This document shows, one piece after another, positions 1 through 9,048 of a stretch of 19,138 nt of DNA. The notes under the pieces were generated by a model. That model was not told where the DNA came from. It saw only the letters and a program-made list of their open reading frames with translations, and did not search any database. Both the position numbers and the translations under genes were made by a program. The first letter of the stretch is position 1. The number at the start of each line of letters is the position of its first letter. The stretch comes from Thermodesulfovibrio sp. (GTDB lineage Bacteria > Nitrospirota > Thermodesulfovibrionia > Thermodesulfovibrionales > JdFR-85). The stretch covers positions 1 to 19,138 of the forward strand of contig JALUAR010000087.1 in the NCBI GenBank assembly GCA_027050975.1, in the 5' to 3' direction.

Positions 1-2129
1 CGCACAGACTGATCACTCTGGACGAGCTCACGCAAAAGGTGAAGTCTTATGATCCCCGAGCTGATATTACACTTTTAAGGAAGGCATACTACTTTTCCCA
101 CGAATTGCACTGTACGCAGAAACGTCTGGAAGGAACGCCGTATATTGATCATCCCCTCTCCGTTGCTTCCATACTTGCGGACATGCGTCTCGATACAACT
201 ACTATAATTGCCGGTCTGCTTCATGATACTGTTGAGGATACTGCGGCAAATATCAAGGATATAGAGGGGCTTTTCGGAAAAGAGGTAGCTTTTCTTGTAG
301 GGGCTCTGACAAAGTTGAGCAAGATGCAGTTCAGGACAAAGGAGGAGGCTCAGGCTGAAAACTTCAGACGCATGTTCCTTGCAATGGCAGAGGACATCCG
401 GGTAATACTGATAAAATTTGCTGACAGGCTTCATAATATGCGTACACTGCAGCATCTGCCTCCTGGCAAGCAAAAACGTATTGCCCAGGAGACACTGGAA
501 ATATACGCACCCCTGGCAAACAGACTTGGTATCGGCTGGATGAGAACGGAGTTTGAAGACCTCAGTTTCAAATATCTAAATCCGGATGTGTATAAATCAC
601 TCCTGAAGAAAGTTGCCAAAAGACGCGAAGAGCAGGAAGGCTACATCAACGAGGTGGCAGAGCAGGTTAGAAAGAAACTGGCTGAAAACGGCATTCCCGG
701 TGAGGTTACAGGAAGGGTTAAGCATCTGTATGGAATATACAGGAAGATGATCCTTCAGAAGATTCCCTTTGAGGAGGTCTATGATGTTCTTGGTCTCAGG
801 ATAATTACTGACACCAAGATTCATTGTTATGAGATCCTTGGGCTTATTCACTCGCTCTGGAGACCCATTCCGGGCAGATTCAAGGATTACATCGCACTGC
901 CTAAATCCAATATGTATCAGTCACTGCATACCTCTGTGGTGGGCCCCAAAGGTGAGAGAGTGGAGTTCCAGATTAGAACCGAGGATATGCACAGAATAGC
1001 AGAGGAAGGTATAGCTGCGCACTGGATGTATAAAGAGAATGGCAAGGTGATGGAGAAAGATGCCAGGTACATAAGATGGCTCAGGGAGTTGATACATTCT
1101 CAAAAGGACCTGAAGGATGCAAGGGAATTCTTAGAGATGGTGAAGGGTGAGGTCGTGCCGGATGTGGTGTATGTATTTACTCCCAGAGGTGAAATAAAGG
1201 AGCTTCCCGCAGGTTCAACACCTGTGGATTTTGCATATAACATTCATACAGAGGTAGGCCACAGATGTATCGGTGCAAGGGTCAACGGAAGGATAGTCTC
1301 TCTCAGGTATCAGTTACAAAGCGGTGATACCGTGGAGATCATAACATCTCCTTCTCATGGGCCAAGCAGGGACTGGCTTAACTTCGTTGTCACCCAGAGG
1401 GCAAAAACCAGAATCAAGCAGTGGATAAAGGCTGAGGAAAGGAAACAGAGCCTTGAGCTTGGACACAAGATGCTAGAGACAGAGCTAAGGAAAAAAGGAT
1501 TCAGTCCAAATCTTATTAAATCAGAGGAGATGGAGGAGATAGCAAAATCCTTCAGCATGAAGAGCACAGAGGATCTGCTCGTATCCATTGGTTACGGTAA
1601 GGTTTCCGTTCATCAGGTTGTGAACAAGCTTATGCCCGAAGAAAAGACAGAGGAGCCTGTTGCACCGAAAAAGGCTAAGAAGAAGTCCGAAGTAAAGGGA
1701 ATAAAGATAAAAGGTATTGACAATATTCTCTATCATACCGCTCGCTGTTGCTATCCTGTCCCGGGAGACAGACTCGTTGGTTTTGTGACTCGAGGAAAGG
1801 GGGTAACAATTCACAGAAGAGATTGCCCCAACCTGGAGCGCATAGCTGTTGATGATGCCAGGCTTGTTGATGTGGACTGGATGTCCGATGAGGTCCAGAC
1901 CACCCCTGCCCGCCTTTATATTGAGACAGTGGACAAGCCGGGCATATTGGCAACACTGACCTCTCTGATGTCATCAATGGATGTGAATATCAGTCATCTC
2001 GAGGCAACCACTACACATGACCGAAGGGCACATCTGACATTTATTCTTGAAGTTAAAGACAGGGATCAATTGATAACCCTGAAAAATCGGATTGCCTCTG
2101 TAGATGGTGTGCTCAGGGTGAGGAGATAG
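1..2129 (+). CDS. rel: Bifunctional (p)ppGpp synthetase/hydrolase (RSH family), 5'-truncated by the window
   Basis: Makes and degrades the alarmone (p)ppGpp in the cytosol for the stringent response. The reading frame stays open from base 3 (reading LITLDEL) into the GTG at 39. RSH proteins usually have such residues before the KSYDPRAD segment, so the true start is upstream and the GTG is probably an internal Val. Numbering that Val as 1: the HD hydrolase domain has H38, H62-D63 (HDTVEDT) and D129 (FADRLHN). The synthetase domain has RVKHLYGIYRKM, an RFKD motif at 280-283 and QIRTEDMHRIAEEG. A TGS domain spans about 376-437, followed by a Cys-rich CC motif (TARCCYPVPGD) and a C-terminal ACT domain (about 620-696). 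Intact HD residues plus RFKD, rather than the ExDD of RelA, point to a bifunctional Rel/SpoT enzyme. The next gene is convergent; no clear terminator hairpin is visible in the 64-bp gap. Confidence 0.96.
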   Translation, partial: HRLITLDELTQKVKSYDPRADITLLRKAYYFSHELHCTQKRLEGTPYIDHPLSVASILADMRLDTTTIIAGLLHDTVEDTAANIKDIEGLFGKEVAFLVGALTKLSKMQFRTKEEAQAENFRRMFLAMAEDIRVILIKFADRLHNMRTLQHLPPGKQKRIAQETLEIYAPLANRLGIGWMRTEFEDLSFKYLNPDVYKSLLKKVAKRREEQEGYINEVAEQVRKKLAENGIPGEVTGRVKHLYGIYRKMILQKIPFEEVYDVLGLRIITDTKIHCYEILGLIHSLWRPIPGRFKDYIALPKSNMYQSLHTSVVGPKGERVEFQIRTEDMHRIAEEGIAAHWMYKENGKVMEKDARYIRWLRELIHSQKDLKDAREFLEMVKGEVVPDVVYVFTPRGEIKELPAGSTPVDFAYNIHTEVGHRCIGARVNGRIVSLRYQLQSGDTVEIITSPSHGPSRDWLNFVVTQRAKTRIKQWIKAEERKQSLELGHKMLETELRKKGFSPNLIKSEEMEEIAKSFSMKSTEDLLVSIGYGKVSVHQVVNKLMPEEKTEEPVAPKKAKKKSEVKGIKIKGIDNILYHTARCCYPVPGDRLVGFVTRGKGVTIHRRDCPNLERIAVDDARLVDVDWMSDEVQTTPARLYIETVDKPGILATLTSLMSSMDVNISHLEATTTHDRRAHLTFILEVKDRDQLITLKNRIASVDGVLRVRR

Positions 2130-2193
2130 CATTACAAGATATTTAATAATACCGCCCCCCCTTATATTAGTGTTAAATAAGATAAAGGAGAGC

Positions 2194-3120
2194 TTAAGTG
2201 TAGAGGTTCATGCTGAGGTACCGTTCTCCCCTGTCAGGCAGAATGACCACAACCTTCTTTCCACTGCCCAGCTTACGTGCTACCTGAAGGGCTGCCCACA
2301 TTGCAGCTCCGGAGGAGACTCCTGCCAGTATTCCTTCTTTCAGGGACAGCTGCCTGGTCATCTCCCGTGCATCTTCATCCCTGACAGGAATCACTTCATC
2401 GTAGACCTTGGTATTGAGAATTCCGGGAAAAAAGCCTGCACCTATGCCAGGTATGCCATGTGGTCCAGGGTCTCCGCCGGAAAGAACAGGTGAGGAGGCA
2501 GGCTCTACTGCTACCACATAACAGTCCTTTCTTTTTTCTTTAAACACCTCGCCAACCCCTGTAATAGTTCCTCCGGTACCCACTCCTGCAACAAAGGCAT
2601 CAGGTACAGTGCCAAGGGCCGAGATAATTTCCGGTGCCGTGGTCTTTCTGTGAACATCAGGGTTTGCAGGATTTTCAAACTGCTGTGGCATGAAAAAGTC
2701 CCTGTTTTTAAGAGCCAGTTCCTCGGCCTTTTCCACGGCTCCCATCATGCCTTTGCTTCCCTCTGTAAGAATAAGTTCTGCACCAAAGGCCTGAAGTAAT
2801 TGCCTCCGTTCCACAGTCATTGTTTCAGGCATAGTTAGTATTAGCCTGTACCCCTTGACAGCAGCAACCATGGCGAGACCGATTCCTGTGTTTCCGCTGG
2901 TGGGTTCTATGATTGTTCCACCGGGTTTGAGTATTCCCTCTTTTTCAGCTGCTTCTATCATGCTGAGGGCTATGCGGTCCTTTACAGAGCCGCCAGGATT
3001 GAAGCCTTCAAGCTTTGCATACACCTCCGCGTCCGTTTCCCCTGTAAGATGGTTTATCCTTACCAGGGGGGTGTTACCTATCAGGGATAGTATGTCTTTA
3101 AAGATTCCGGTCCTGGTCAT
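2194..3120 (-). CDS. cysK: Cysteine synthase (O-acetylserine sulfhydrylase)
   Basis: PLP-dependent enzyme making L-cysteine from O-acetylserine and sulfide. The 308-residue length is normal for CysK/CysM. Visible motifs: LIGNTPLVR near the N-terminus, the PLP lysine K47 in GGSVKDR, the substrate loop PTSGNTG at 73-79, the phosphate-binding GTGGT at 181-185, and the C-terminal SSGAA serine motif. The ATG at 3120 has no strong Shine-Dalgarno sequence, but the N-terminus fits the family. It is a single gene, convergent with rel and divergent from the sec operon. CysK and CysM cannot be separated safely by eye; the MPETMTVERR stretch looks more like CysK. Confidence 0.95.
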   Translation of the reverse strand: MTRTGIFKDILSLIGNTPLVRINHLTGETDAEVYAKLEGFNPGGSVKDRIALSMIEAAEKEGILKPGGTIIEPTSGNTGIGLAMVAAVKGYRLILTMPETMTVERRQLLQAFGAELILTEGSKGMMGAVEKAEELALKNRDFFMPQQFENPANPDVHRKTTAPEIISALGTVPDAFVAGVGTGGTITGVGEVFKEKRKDCYVVAVEPASSPVLSGGDPGPHGIPGIGAGFFPGILNTKVYDEVIPVRDEDAREMTRQLSLKEGILAGVSSGAAMWAALQVARKLGSGKKVVVILPDRGERYLSMNLYT

Positions 3121-3271
3121 GGAAGAGATTTTACCATAATTTAAATGAAGAAAGACAGATTAAAGTTGTTGTCACTCTAAGATGCCCACAAACAGGATAA
3201 AGAAGCACGGTAGACTACCCCAACCGCCTGACTAACGGAGCAATTAACAACTTAAGAGGCTAAAAAACTAA

Positions 3272-3301
3272 TTGAAAAGTAATTACAAGAAAAAGTATAA
3301 T
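3272..3301 (+). promoter_or_regulatory. Sigma-70 promoter of the yajC-sec-recJ operon
   Basis: TTGAAA (3272-3277) and a perfect TATAAT (3296-3301) are separated by 18 bp. This predicts a start near 3308 and a leader of about 52 nt. The leader carries a short GGTCA/TGACC inverted repeat (3320-3336) and a strong GGAGG just before the yajC ATG. The rest of the 3121-3360 gap shows no gene. Confidence 0.7.
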
Positions 3302-3360
3302 ACCTTGATGCAAAAACATGGTCAGAGAGCATGACCGATTACTATATCTGGAGGTGAAGA

Positions 3361-3696
3361 ATGTTTGATTCAATAGCCTGGGCAATGGGACCGGCTCCGC
3401 AGGGTGGGCAGCCAGGTGGTCCACAGGCCATATTTACAAGTTTTTTGCCACTGATTATTATCTTTGCCATCTTCTATTTCCTGCTGATCAGGCCACAGCA
3501 GAAGAGAGCCAAGGAGCACAGAGAGATGCTGGCATCCCTGAAGAAGGGAGATAAGGTTATTACCTCCGGGGGAATTTATGGTGTTGTAGACTCAGTGGGC
3601 GAGAAAACAGTAACGCTGAAAATTGCTGAGAATACAAAAATCAAGTTAGGGAAGGCATACATTGCAACAGTCAGGACTTCTGCAGAGGAAGACTGA
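3361..3696 (+). CDS. yajC: Preprotein translocase accessory subunit YajC
   Basis: Small single-pass inner-membrane protein that associates with SecD and SecF at the SecYEG translocon. It has 111 residues. A short Gly/Pro/Gln-rich N-terminus precedes one transmembrane helix (about 24-43), then the family signature LIRPQQKRAKEH, and a small soluble domain with GDKVITSGGIYG. The start is supported by GGAGGTGAAG immediately upstream and by the promoter at 3272-3301. It is the first gene of the operon; the next gene overlaps its 3' end. Confidence 0.95.
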   Translation: MFDSIAWAMGPAPQGGQPGGPQAIFTSFLPLIIIFAIFYFLLIRPQQKRAKEHREMLASLKKGDKVITSGGIYGVVDSVGEKTVTLKIAENTKIKLGKAYIATVRTSAEED

Positions 3697-4360
3697 AAAG
3701 CTCCCTGATATAGAAGATCTTTACAACAATCAAAAGGCCCGACTATACATTGAGGCTGCTGACCGGTACCTTGATAGTATCGGCTATACGGAGCACGGCT
3801 TCCGTCATTGCAGGATAGTATCAAAGACTGCTTACAGGATCCTGAAGAAACTCTCCTATCCTGAGGATGTAGCCCGACTGGCTGCTGCAGCTGGTTTTCT
3901 TCATGACATAGGAAACATGCTGGGCAGAAACATGCATCACAAGATGGGAGCCATCCTTGCTAAAGAGATTCTTACAGAGGTGGGGTTTCCTCTTGAAGAC
4001 ATAACAAGAATTATGACCGCCATAGTGGTGCATGATGAGGCGGAGGGAGCTATTCCGGACGAGATTGCAGCTGCACTTCTTATAGCAGATAAGGCAGATG
4101 TTCACAGAAGCAGGGTGAGAAACCCCTCGATGGTTACTGAAGATATACATGACAGGGTAAATTATGCTGCAACTGAGTCCGAGTTGAATGTTGACCCTGA
4201 CAAAAGAATCATAACCCTTTCACTCGTGATAGATACAAGAATTTCACAGGTTATCGAGTATTTTGAGATATTCCTCTCAAGGATGATTGGCTGCAGGAAG
4301 GCGGCCAAGGTTCTTGACACAGAGTTTAACCTCTACATTAACAATACACGAATGGCTTAG
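3662..4360 (+). CDS. HD-domain phosphohydrolase embedded in the sec operon
   Basis: Predicted cytosolic metal-dependent phosphohydrolase of the HD superfamily; substrate unknown. The metal-ligand pattern is visible: H49 (FRHCRI), H81-D82 (GFLHDIGN), H92/H93, H124 (VVHDEAEG) and D143 (IADKAD). The 232-residue frame starts at a TTG that overlaps yajC by 35 bp. AGGGAAGG lies about 7 nt before it, and there is no nearby in-frame ATG or GTG, so the TTG is my best choice. A start some codons later at CTG cannot be excluded. It ends 8 bp before secD, so it should be co-transcribed and possibly translationally coupled. Nothing in the sequence links it mechanistically to secretion. (p)ppGpp or (d)NTP hydrolysis, or cyclic dinucleotide turnover, are open options; no HD-GYP motif is present. 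Confidence 0.85.
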   Translation: MQQSGLLQRKTEKLPDIEDLYNNQKARLYIEAADRYLDSIGYTEHGFRHCRIVSKTAYRILKKLSYPEDVARLAAAAGFLHDIGNMLGRNMHHKMGAILAKEILTEVGFPLEDITRIMTAIVVHDEAEGAIPDEIAAALLIADKADVHRSRVRNPSMVTEDIHDRVNYAATESELNVDPDKRIITLSLVIDTRISQVIEYFEIFLSRMIGCRKAAKVLDTEFNLYINNTRMA

Positions 4361-4368
4361 GAGGTGCG

Positions 4369-5988
4369 ATGAAGCAGATTAAGTGGAAGGTTGCCCTTAT
4401 CATTGGTACGGTGTTACTGGCCATTATATTCTTTCTTCCTAATACCCCTTTATTCAAGTATATGCCTCAGTGGTGGAAGGACAATATGCCGAATCGTGGT
4501 ATAGCCCTTGGACTTGACCTCAGAGGAGGGGTGCATCTTGTCTTTGAGGTGCAGGGTGAAAGGGCTGTTGAGATTACCACCGAAAGAATAGCACAGCGTC
4601 TGAAGGATATCCTTGAGAAAAGAAATCTGAAGGCCGAGGTAAAGGTTGAAGGTCTGCAGATCAAGGTGACACCTCCTTCCGAAGAAGTGAAAAAGGCTAT
4701 AAAGGACAGCTATGCCAACCTGGTGCTGGTATCATCTGATAGTGAGCTTGTCTACAGACTCTCTGATGAAGAGGCAAAAAGGATAAAGGACAATGCCATT
4801 GACCAGGCCCTCGAGACCATCCGCAACAGGGTGGACCAGTTTGGTGTGGCAGAGCCTGTGATTCACAGGCAGGGAGAAAATGAGATAGTTGTTCAGCTGC
4901 CAGGATATAAGGACCCCAAAAGGGCAGTCGAGTTGATCGGTAAAACAGCACAGCTTGAGTTCCGTCTTGTGGATGATGAGTCTCCCGTGGCAGCGGAATT
5001 GCCTGTGGCGATAAAACCCGGTGAGGAAGAAGCATTGATTGAGAGATTTAAGGACAAAATTCCTGAGGATGACACAATCCTGTTTCAGCGTATTGTAAAC
5101 AAAGAGACAGGCGAGGTTACCAAGAGACCCTATCTTCTTAAGAAAGAGGTTCTTCTTACGGGAGACCTCCTGTCTGAGGCAAGGGTTGCCATTGACCAGA
5201 GATATAACGAGCCTTATGTCTCTCTTACCTTCAATGATGCAGGTGCAGAACTGTTTGAGAAGATAACGGCAAAGTACGTAAAGAAGCGCCTTGCCATCAT
5301 ACTGGATGGTAATGTCTATTCAGCTCCAGTAATCAGGGAGCGCATAGCAGGAGGTAATGCACAGATCTCGGGTAACTTCACCATGGAGGAGGCCAAGGAT
5401 CTGGCAATAGTGCTCAGGGCTGGTGCCCTGCCGGCACCGGTGAAGCTTCTTCAGAACATAACAGTTGGTCCCTCCCTGGGAAGGGATTCCATAGAGGCAG
5501 GGAAGAAGGCAGGCATAATTGCGGTGCTCCTGGTTGTGGTCTTTATGGCTGTGTACTACAAGCTTGCCGGGCTTATTGCTGACCTTGCAATGGTACTTAA
5601 TGTTATTCTTCTGCTGGGAGCCATGGCATTTCTAAATGCTACCCTTACACTTCCCGGTATTGCAGGTATTGTTCTGGCGATAGGTATGGCGGTGGACTCC
5701 AATGTGCTTATGTTCGAAAGGATGAGGGAGGAGTTACGAGCCGGGAAGACACCAAGAGCAGCAGTTGATTCAGGCTATGACAAGGCCTTTATTACCATTG
5801 TAGACTCTCATATAACCACTCTGATTACCGCAGCAGTGCTTTATCAGTATGGCACAGGTCCGATCAAGGGGTTTGCAGTGACCCTGTTCCTTGGTGTTGC
5901 CATCAATCTCTTTACTGCCCTTGTTGGTACCAAGACAGTCTTTGACATCATCAATTCAAGAAGGGAGGTCAAGAAGCTGAGCATATGA
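4369..5988 (+). CDS. secD: Protein translocase subunit SecD
   Basis: Inner-membrane RND-like subunit that uses proton motive force to help pull exported proteins through SecYEG. It has 539 residues. An N-terminal transmembrane helix is followed by GLDLRGGVHLVFEV (about 48-61), a large periplasmic domain with the TIRNRVDQFGVAEP motif, and then the C-terminal block of five helices. That block contains GMAVDSNVLMFERMREE and the GPIKGFAVTL segment. The size and motif order are normal for separate SecD. The start is set by AGGAGGTGCG directly before ATG. The stop codon overlaps the secF start as ATGA. Confidence 0.97.
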   Translation: MKQIKWKVALIIGTVLLAIIFFLPNTPLFKYMPQWWKDNMPNRGIALGLDLRGGVHLVFEVQGERAVEITTERIAQRLKDILEKRNLKAEVKVEGLQIKVTPPSEEVKKAIKDSYANLVLVSSDSELVYRLSDEEAKRIKDNAIDQALETIRNRVDQFGVAEPVIHRQGENEIVVQLPGYKDPKRAVELIGKTAQLEFRLVDDESPVAAELPVAIKPGEEEALIERFKDKIPEDDTILFQRIVNKETGEVTKRPYLLKKEVLLTGDLLSEARVAIDQRYNEPYVSLTFNDAGAELFEKITAKYVKKRLAIILDGNVYSAPVIRERIAGGNAQISGNFTMEEAKDLAIVLRAGALPAPVKLLQNITVGPSLGRDSIEAGKKAGIIAVLLVVVFMAVYYKLAGLIADLAMVLNVILLLGAMAFLNATLTLPGIAGIVLAIGMAVDSNVLMFERMREELRAGKTPRAAVDSGYDKAFITIVDSHITTLITAAVLYQYGTGPIKGFAVTLFLGVAINLFTALVGTKTVFDIINSRREVKKLSI

Positions 5989-6902
5989 TTGAAATTGTAA
6001 GAAAGACAAACATTAACTTCTTGGGCTACAGAAAGATCGCCTTTGTTATTTCAGGCATATTGATGGTGCTTGGCATAATGGCAATTTTCCAGGTAATAAA
6101 AGGGACAGCCAATCTCGGGATTGACTTCGCAGGTGGAACAGCAGTGCAGCTGAAGTTTGAAAAGCCTGTTACCCTTCAGGAGGTGCGTAAGGTTCTGGAG
6201 AATGGAGGAGTGAAGGGATTCGACCTCCAGGATTTTCCTACGGTAAATAAGGTTTTAATTCGTATAAAAAAGAAGGAGGATTCCATAGGAGCCCTCTCTG
6301 AGAAGATCATATCCACCCTCAGGGAAGGTTTCAAGGACAATAATAAAATTACTGTTGATTACACCACAGAGATAGGTCCTAAGGTAGGAGCAAAGCTCAG
6401 GAGGGATGCGATGTGGGCCATCCTGGCTGCAACGGCGGGCATTCTTATCTACATTGCCTGGAGGTTCCAGTTCCGTTTCAGCGTTGGAGCCACGGCAGCC
6501 ACCTTCCATGATGTTCTTGCTGTGCTGGGCATATTTAATCTTATGAACAAAGAGATTAATCTGATTCTTGTCAGTGCACTCCTTACAATTGCCGGTTATT
6601 CCCTTACAGATACCGTTGTCGTTTTCGACAGGATAAGGGAGAATCTTCGTTTTGTAAAGAGGGAGTCCCTGGAGAAGGTAATGAACAGGAGTATAAACGA
6701 GGTTCTTTCCAGGACCCTCATCACCTCCATAACCACCCTTCTTGCAGCAGGAGCCCTGTTTTTCTTTGGCGGTGAGGTGATCCATGATTTTGCCCTTGCC
6801 ATGATACTGGGTATTCTTGTGGGAACCTATTCATCAATATTTGTTGCAAGTCCCATTGTTCTGATGTGGAAGGGTAAAAAGCCTCTGACCTCAAAGAGGT
6901 AG
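5985..6902 (+). CDS. secF: Protein translocase subunit SecF
   Basis: Partner of SecD in the membrane translocation motor. It has 305 residues with a first transmembrane helix, the motif LGIDFAGGTAVQLKF in the first periplasmic segment, and a five-helix C-terminal domain. That domain contains SLTDTVVVFDRIREN and a late IHDFALAMILGILVGTYSS segment. The four-base ATGA overlap with secD indicates translational coupling and equal stoichiometry. recJ follows after 12 bp. Confidence 0.97.
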   Translation: MIEIVRKTNINFLGYRKIAFVISGILMVLGIMAIFQVIKGTANLGIDFAGGTAVQLKFEKPVTLQEVRKVLENGGVKGFDLQDFPTVNKVLIRIKKKEDSIGALSEKIISTLREGFKDNNKITVDYTTEIGPKVGAKLRRDAMWAILAATAGILIYIAWRFQFRFSVGATAATFHDVLAVLGIFNLMNKEINLILVSALLTIAGYSLTDTVVVFDRIRENLRFVKRESLEKVMNRSINEVLSRTLITSITTLLAAGALFFFGGEVIHDFALAMILGILVGTYSSIFVASPIVLMWKGKKPLTSKR

Positions 6903-6914
6903 CAGGGAGCCTGG

Positions 6915-8600
6915 ATGCCCAATAGGCGTTGGTTTGTTCAGCGTACAAATCCCGAGTACATAAAATATCTCTGTCGTGCTGCATCTGTCTCTCCGGCCTT
7001 TGCCCAGATTCTGATTAACAGAGGTATAAAGACACCGGATGAGATCAGGAGGTTCATTTCTCCTACAATGGATAGCCTTTCCGATGCCCTTGAGCTTCCC
7101 GGTATGCTGGAGGCCACCTCTGTAATAAAGGAGGCTGTAAAATCAGGCAAAAGAATCCTTGTACACGGGGATTATGATACTGACGGATTAACAGGCACGG
7201 CAATAATGGTTTCAGCCTTGGAGCGCCTTGGCGGTGAAGTTGCTTATTTTATTCCTGACAGACTCAGTCATGGATATGGCTTTAACAAGGTGGGTGTGGA
7301 CTTTGCCTCGGATATGGGGGCCCATCTTGTGGTAACGGTTGACTGTGGAATCACATCTTTTGAGGCAGTTGATCTTGCAAAGGCCAGGGGTATAGAGGTG
7401 GTCATAACAGACCATCATGAACCTAAAAGGGATGACTCTGGAAGTCCAATACTGCCCCGGGCAGCGGCTGTCGTGAATCCGAGAATAGATGGGAGGGCCC
7501 CTCTGCTTTCAGGTTCTGCAGTGGCCTATAAGGTGGCAATGGCGCTCATAAACCCATCTGACGTGGCAGATCTGCTGGATCTTGCATGCCTTGGCACAGT
7601 GGCTGATGTTATTCCCTTGATAGAGGACAGCAGGGTGATTGTAAAAGAGGGGTTGAGGCTGATTGATGAGAGCATGAGACCCGGAGTCAAGGCATTAAAG
7701 GAGGTTTCCGGTATTAATGGCAGGGCTGTCTCAACAGGATTGCTCTCTTTTACTCTTATACCGAGATTGAATGCCTCGGGCAGGATTGACAATGCCAATG
7801 ATGTTATCAGGCTGCTTCTTACCGGTGATGTTGATGAGGCGTACAGTATTGCAAGGAGGCTTAACGAACTTAATAGCAAACGGCAGAGGATTGAGGAGGA
7901 GGTACAGAACGAGGCATTTGAACAGCTCAAGCTCAAGGGGTTTGACTTATCCATAGTGTTAGCATCTGAAGGATGGCACGAAGGTGTGGTAGGCATTGTT
8001 GCTGCCCGCCTTGCAGAGGCGTATTACAGACCGGCCTTTGTTTTTAACATCAAGGGAGATATTGCCAAGGGTTCGGCAAGGAGCATACCTTCCTTTGATC
8101 TGTATGAAGGGATATCAAAATGTAGAGATCTGTTGCTGGCCTTTGGTGGACACAGGCAGGCAGCAGGCCTGAAGCTTAAGGTGGAAAACTTAGAGGAGTT
8201 TGAGCATAGAATGAACCAGATCATTTCCGAGACCCTCTCGGATGAGGACCTCATTCCAACCCTTACCATAGATGCCTCGGTCTCTCTGAAAGAGGTGAAC
8301 TTCAATCTCCTAAGAGAGATCTCCCTGCTTGAGCCCCTGGGCTGTGGCAATCCGGAACCGATTCTGGGTACAAAGGGGCTCGAGTTTGTTGACCCCAGGG
8401 TGGTAGGAAACAACCACCTCAAGGTAAGACTCAGGGAGAAATCCATCAGCCTTGATGCCATTGGATTCGATATGGGAGGAATGCTGGAGATGCTCGATGG
8501 TACAAATTCCGTGGATGTGGCATACACTCCAAAGCTGAATGAGTGGGAGGGAGGAAAGACCCTCCAGATAAGACTTGCCGGCATCAGACCAGCAAGATGA
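6915..8600 (+). CDS. recJ: Single-stranded-DNA-specific 5'-3' exonuclease RecJ
   Basis: DHH-family nuclease acting in recombination and mismatch repair. It has 561 residues, typical of RecJ. Catalytic motifs: HGDYDTDG with D88 and D90, VTVDCGI with D143, and VITDHHEP with DHH at 166-168. Later come the LACLGTVADVIPL segment, NASGRI, WHEGVVGIVAARL, and the DHHA1 signature FGGHRQAAGL. The C-terminal OB-like region carries LEPLGCGNPEPIL. A weak AGGGAG lies before the ATG. It is the last gene of the operon; recJ next to secDF recurs in several bacterial groups. Confidence 0.97.
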   Translation: MPNRRWFVQRTNPEYIKYLCRAASVSPAFAQILINRGIKTPDEIRRFISPTMDSLSDALELPGMLEATSVIKEAVKSGKRILVHGDYDTDGLTGTAIMVSALERLGGEVAYFIPDRLSHGYGFNKVGVDFASDMGAHLVVTVDCGITSFEAVDLAKARGIEVVITDHHEPKRDDSGSPILPRAAAVVNPRIDGRAPLLSGSAVAYKVAMALINPSDVADLLDLACLGTVADVIPLIEDSRVIVKEGLRLIDESMRPGVKALKEVSGINGRAVSTGLLSFTLIPRLNASGRIDNANDVIRLLLTGDVDEAYSIARRLNELNSKRQRIEEEVQNEAFEQLKLKGFDLSIVLASEGWHEGVVGIVAARLAEAYYRPAFVFNIKGDIAKGSARSIPSFDLYEGISKCRDLLLAFGGHRQAAGLKLKVENLEEFEHRMNQIISETLSDEDLIPTLTIDASVSLKEVNFNLLREISLLEPLGCGNPEPILGTKGLEFVDPRVVGNNHLKVRLREKSISLDAIGFDMGGMLEMLDGTNSVDVAYTPKLNEWEGGKTLQIRLAGIRPAR

Positions 8601-8620
8601 TGTTGTTGCCTCATGGAAAT

Positions 8621-8662
8621 TAAAAACTATGAACAACGAACGATGAACCAAGAACTCAAAAC
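8621..8662. repeat. Degenerate heptanucleotide tandem repeat, tract 1
   Basis: Six adjacent 7-bp units read TAAAAAC, TATGAAC, AACGAAC, GATGAAC, CAAGAAC, TCAAAAC, with consensus NATGAAC. They fill most of the short gap between the convergent recJ and OB-fold genes. The last unit runs into the final codons of the minus-strand gene, whose stop complement begins at 8656. The same unit occurs at 18342-18383. It resembles the heptanucleotide STRR repeats described in cyanobacteria, though no relationship is claimed. Confidence 0.7.
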
Positions 8663-9048
8663 TTGCCCTTTCTTCCACCCCTCCATAACGGTAGGAGGTT
8701 GTCATCTCTGAACCTGTAGGTTTTGCGGTCTGAAATCGTTTCAAGGGTGTAGGTGATGATCAGTAACTCTCCCCTTCTGTTATATAGTTTTGACCCTGTG
8801 ACCTGAACCCTCATGCCAGCCTGTAAAGTTAACCCGATACTATCAAGATACCACCATGGACCTGTCACAATGGTATATTGTCTCGACTCTGTCTCTAAAA
8901 GAAACCTGACAGCACCGCGCTCAGTATCCAACACCTCTTTTATCACACCTGAGACTGCTACCTCGGTATTGGGGTCATAGCCGTCCTCTGCAGATGCCTG
9001 GCCAATAAACAATAACAAGACAAATGCTAATGAGAAGAATCGTTTCAT
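8656..9048 (-). CDS. Secreted small OB-fold-like protein
   Basis: 130-residue protein with a clear signal peptide (MKRFFSLAFVLLLFIGQASA, cleavage probably after ASA), so periplasmic. The mature part looks all-beta: a VAVSGVIKEV strand pair, a GPWWYLD segment, and GMRVQVTGSKLYNRRGELLI. That layout resembles small exported OB-fold proteins. The C-terminus ends in a short basic tail. No catalytic residues or heme motif are visible. AAGGAGG lies 5 nt before the ATG, and the start directly abuts the TAA of the upstream DUF4405 gene, so it is translationally coupled to it. It is the third gene of the putative sigma-54 operon. Function unknown; ligand or metal binding in the periplasm would suit the fold. 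Confidence 0.75.
   Translation of the reverse strand: MKRFFSLAFVLLLFIGQASAEDGYDPNTEVAVSGVIKEVLDTERGAVRFLLETESRQYTIVTGPWWYLDSIGLTLQAGMRVQVTGSKLYNRRGELLIITYTLETISDRKTYRFRDDNLLPLWRGGRKGKF

Noticed and set aside
2155..2161. Run of seven C between rel and cysK as a slippage or regulatory site
   Set aside because: It is intergenic, outside both reading frames, and no structure surrounds it.
2170..2493. A 107-codon plus-strand frame overlapping the 3' end of cysK
   Set aside because: It is antisense to a well-supported cysK with all catalytic motifs, has no ribosome binding site and no recognisable domain.
7590..7610. TGGCAC inside recJ as a second sigma-54 promoter
   Set aside because: The -12 TTGC element is missing at the required spacing, and it is within a coding region.
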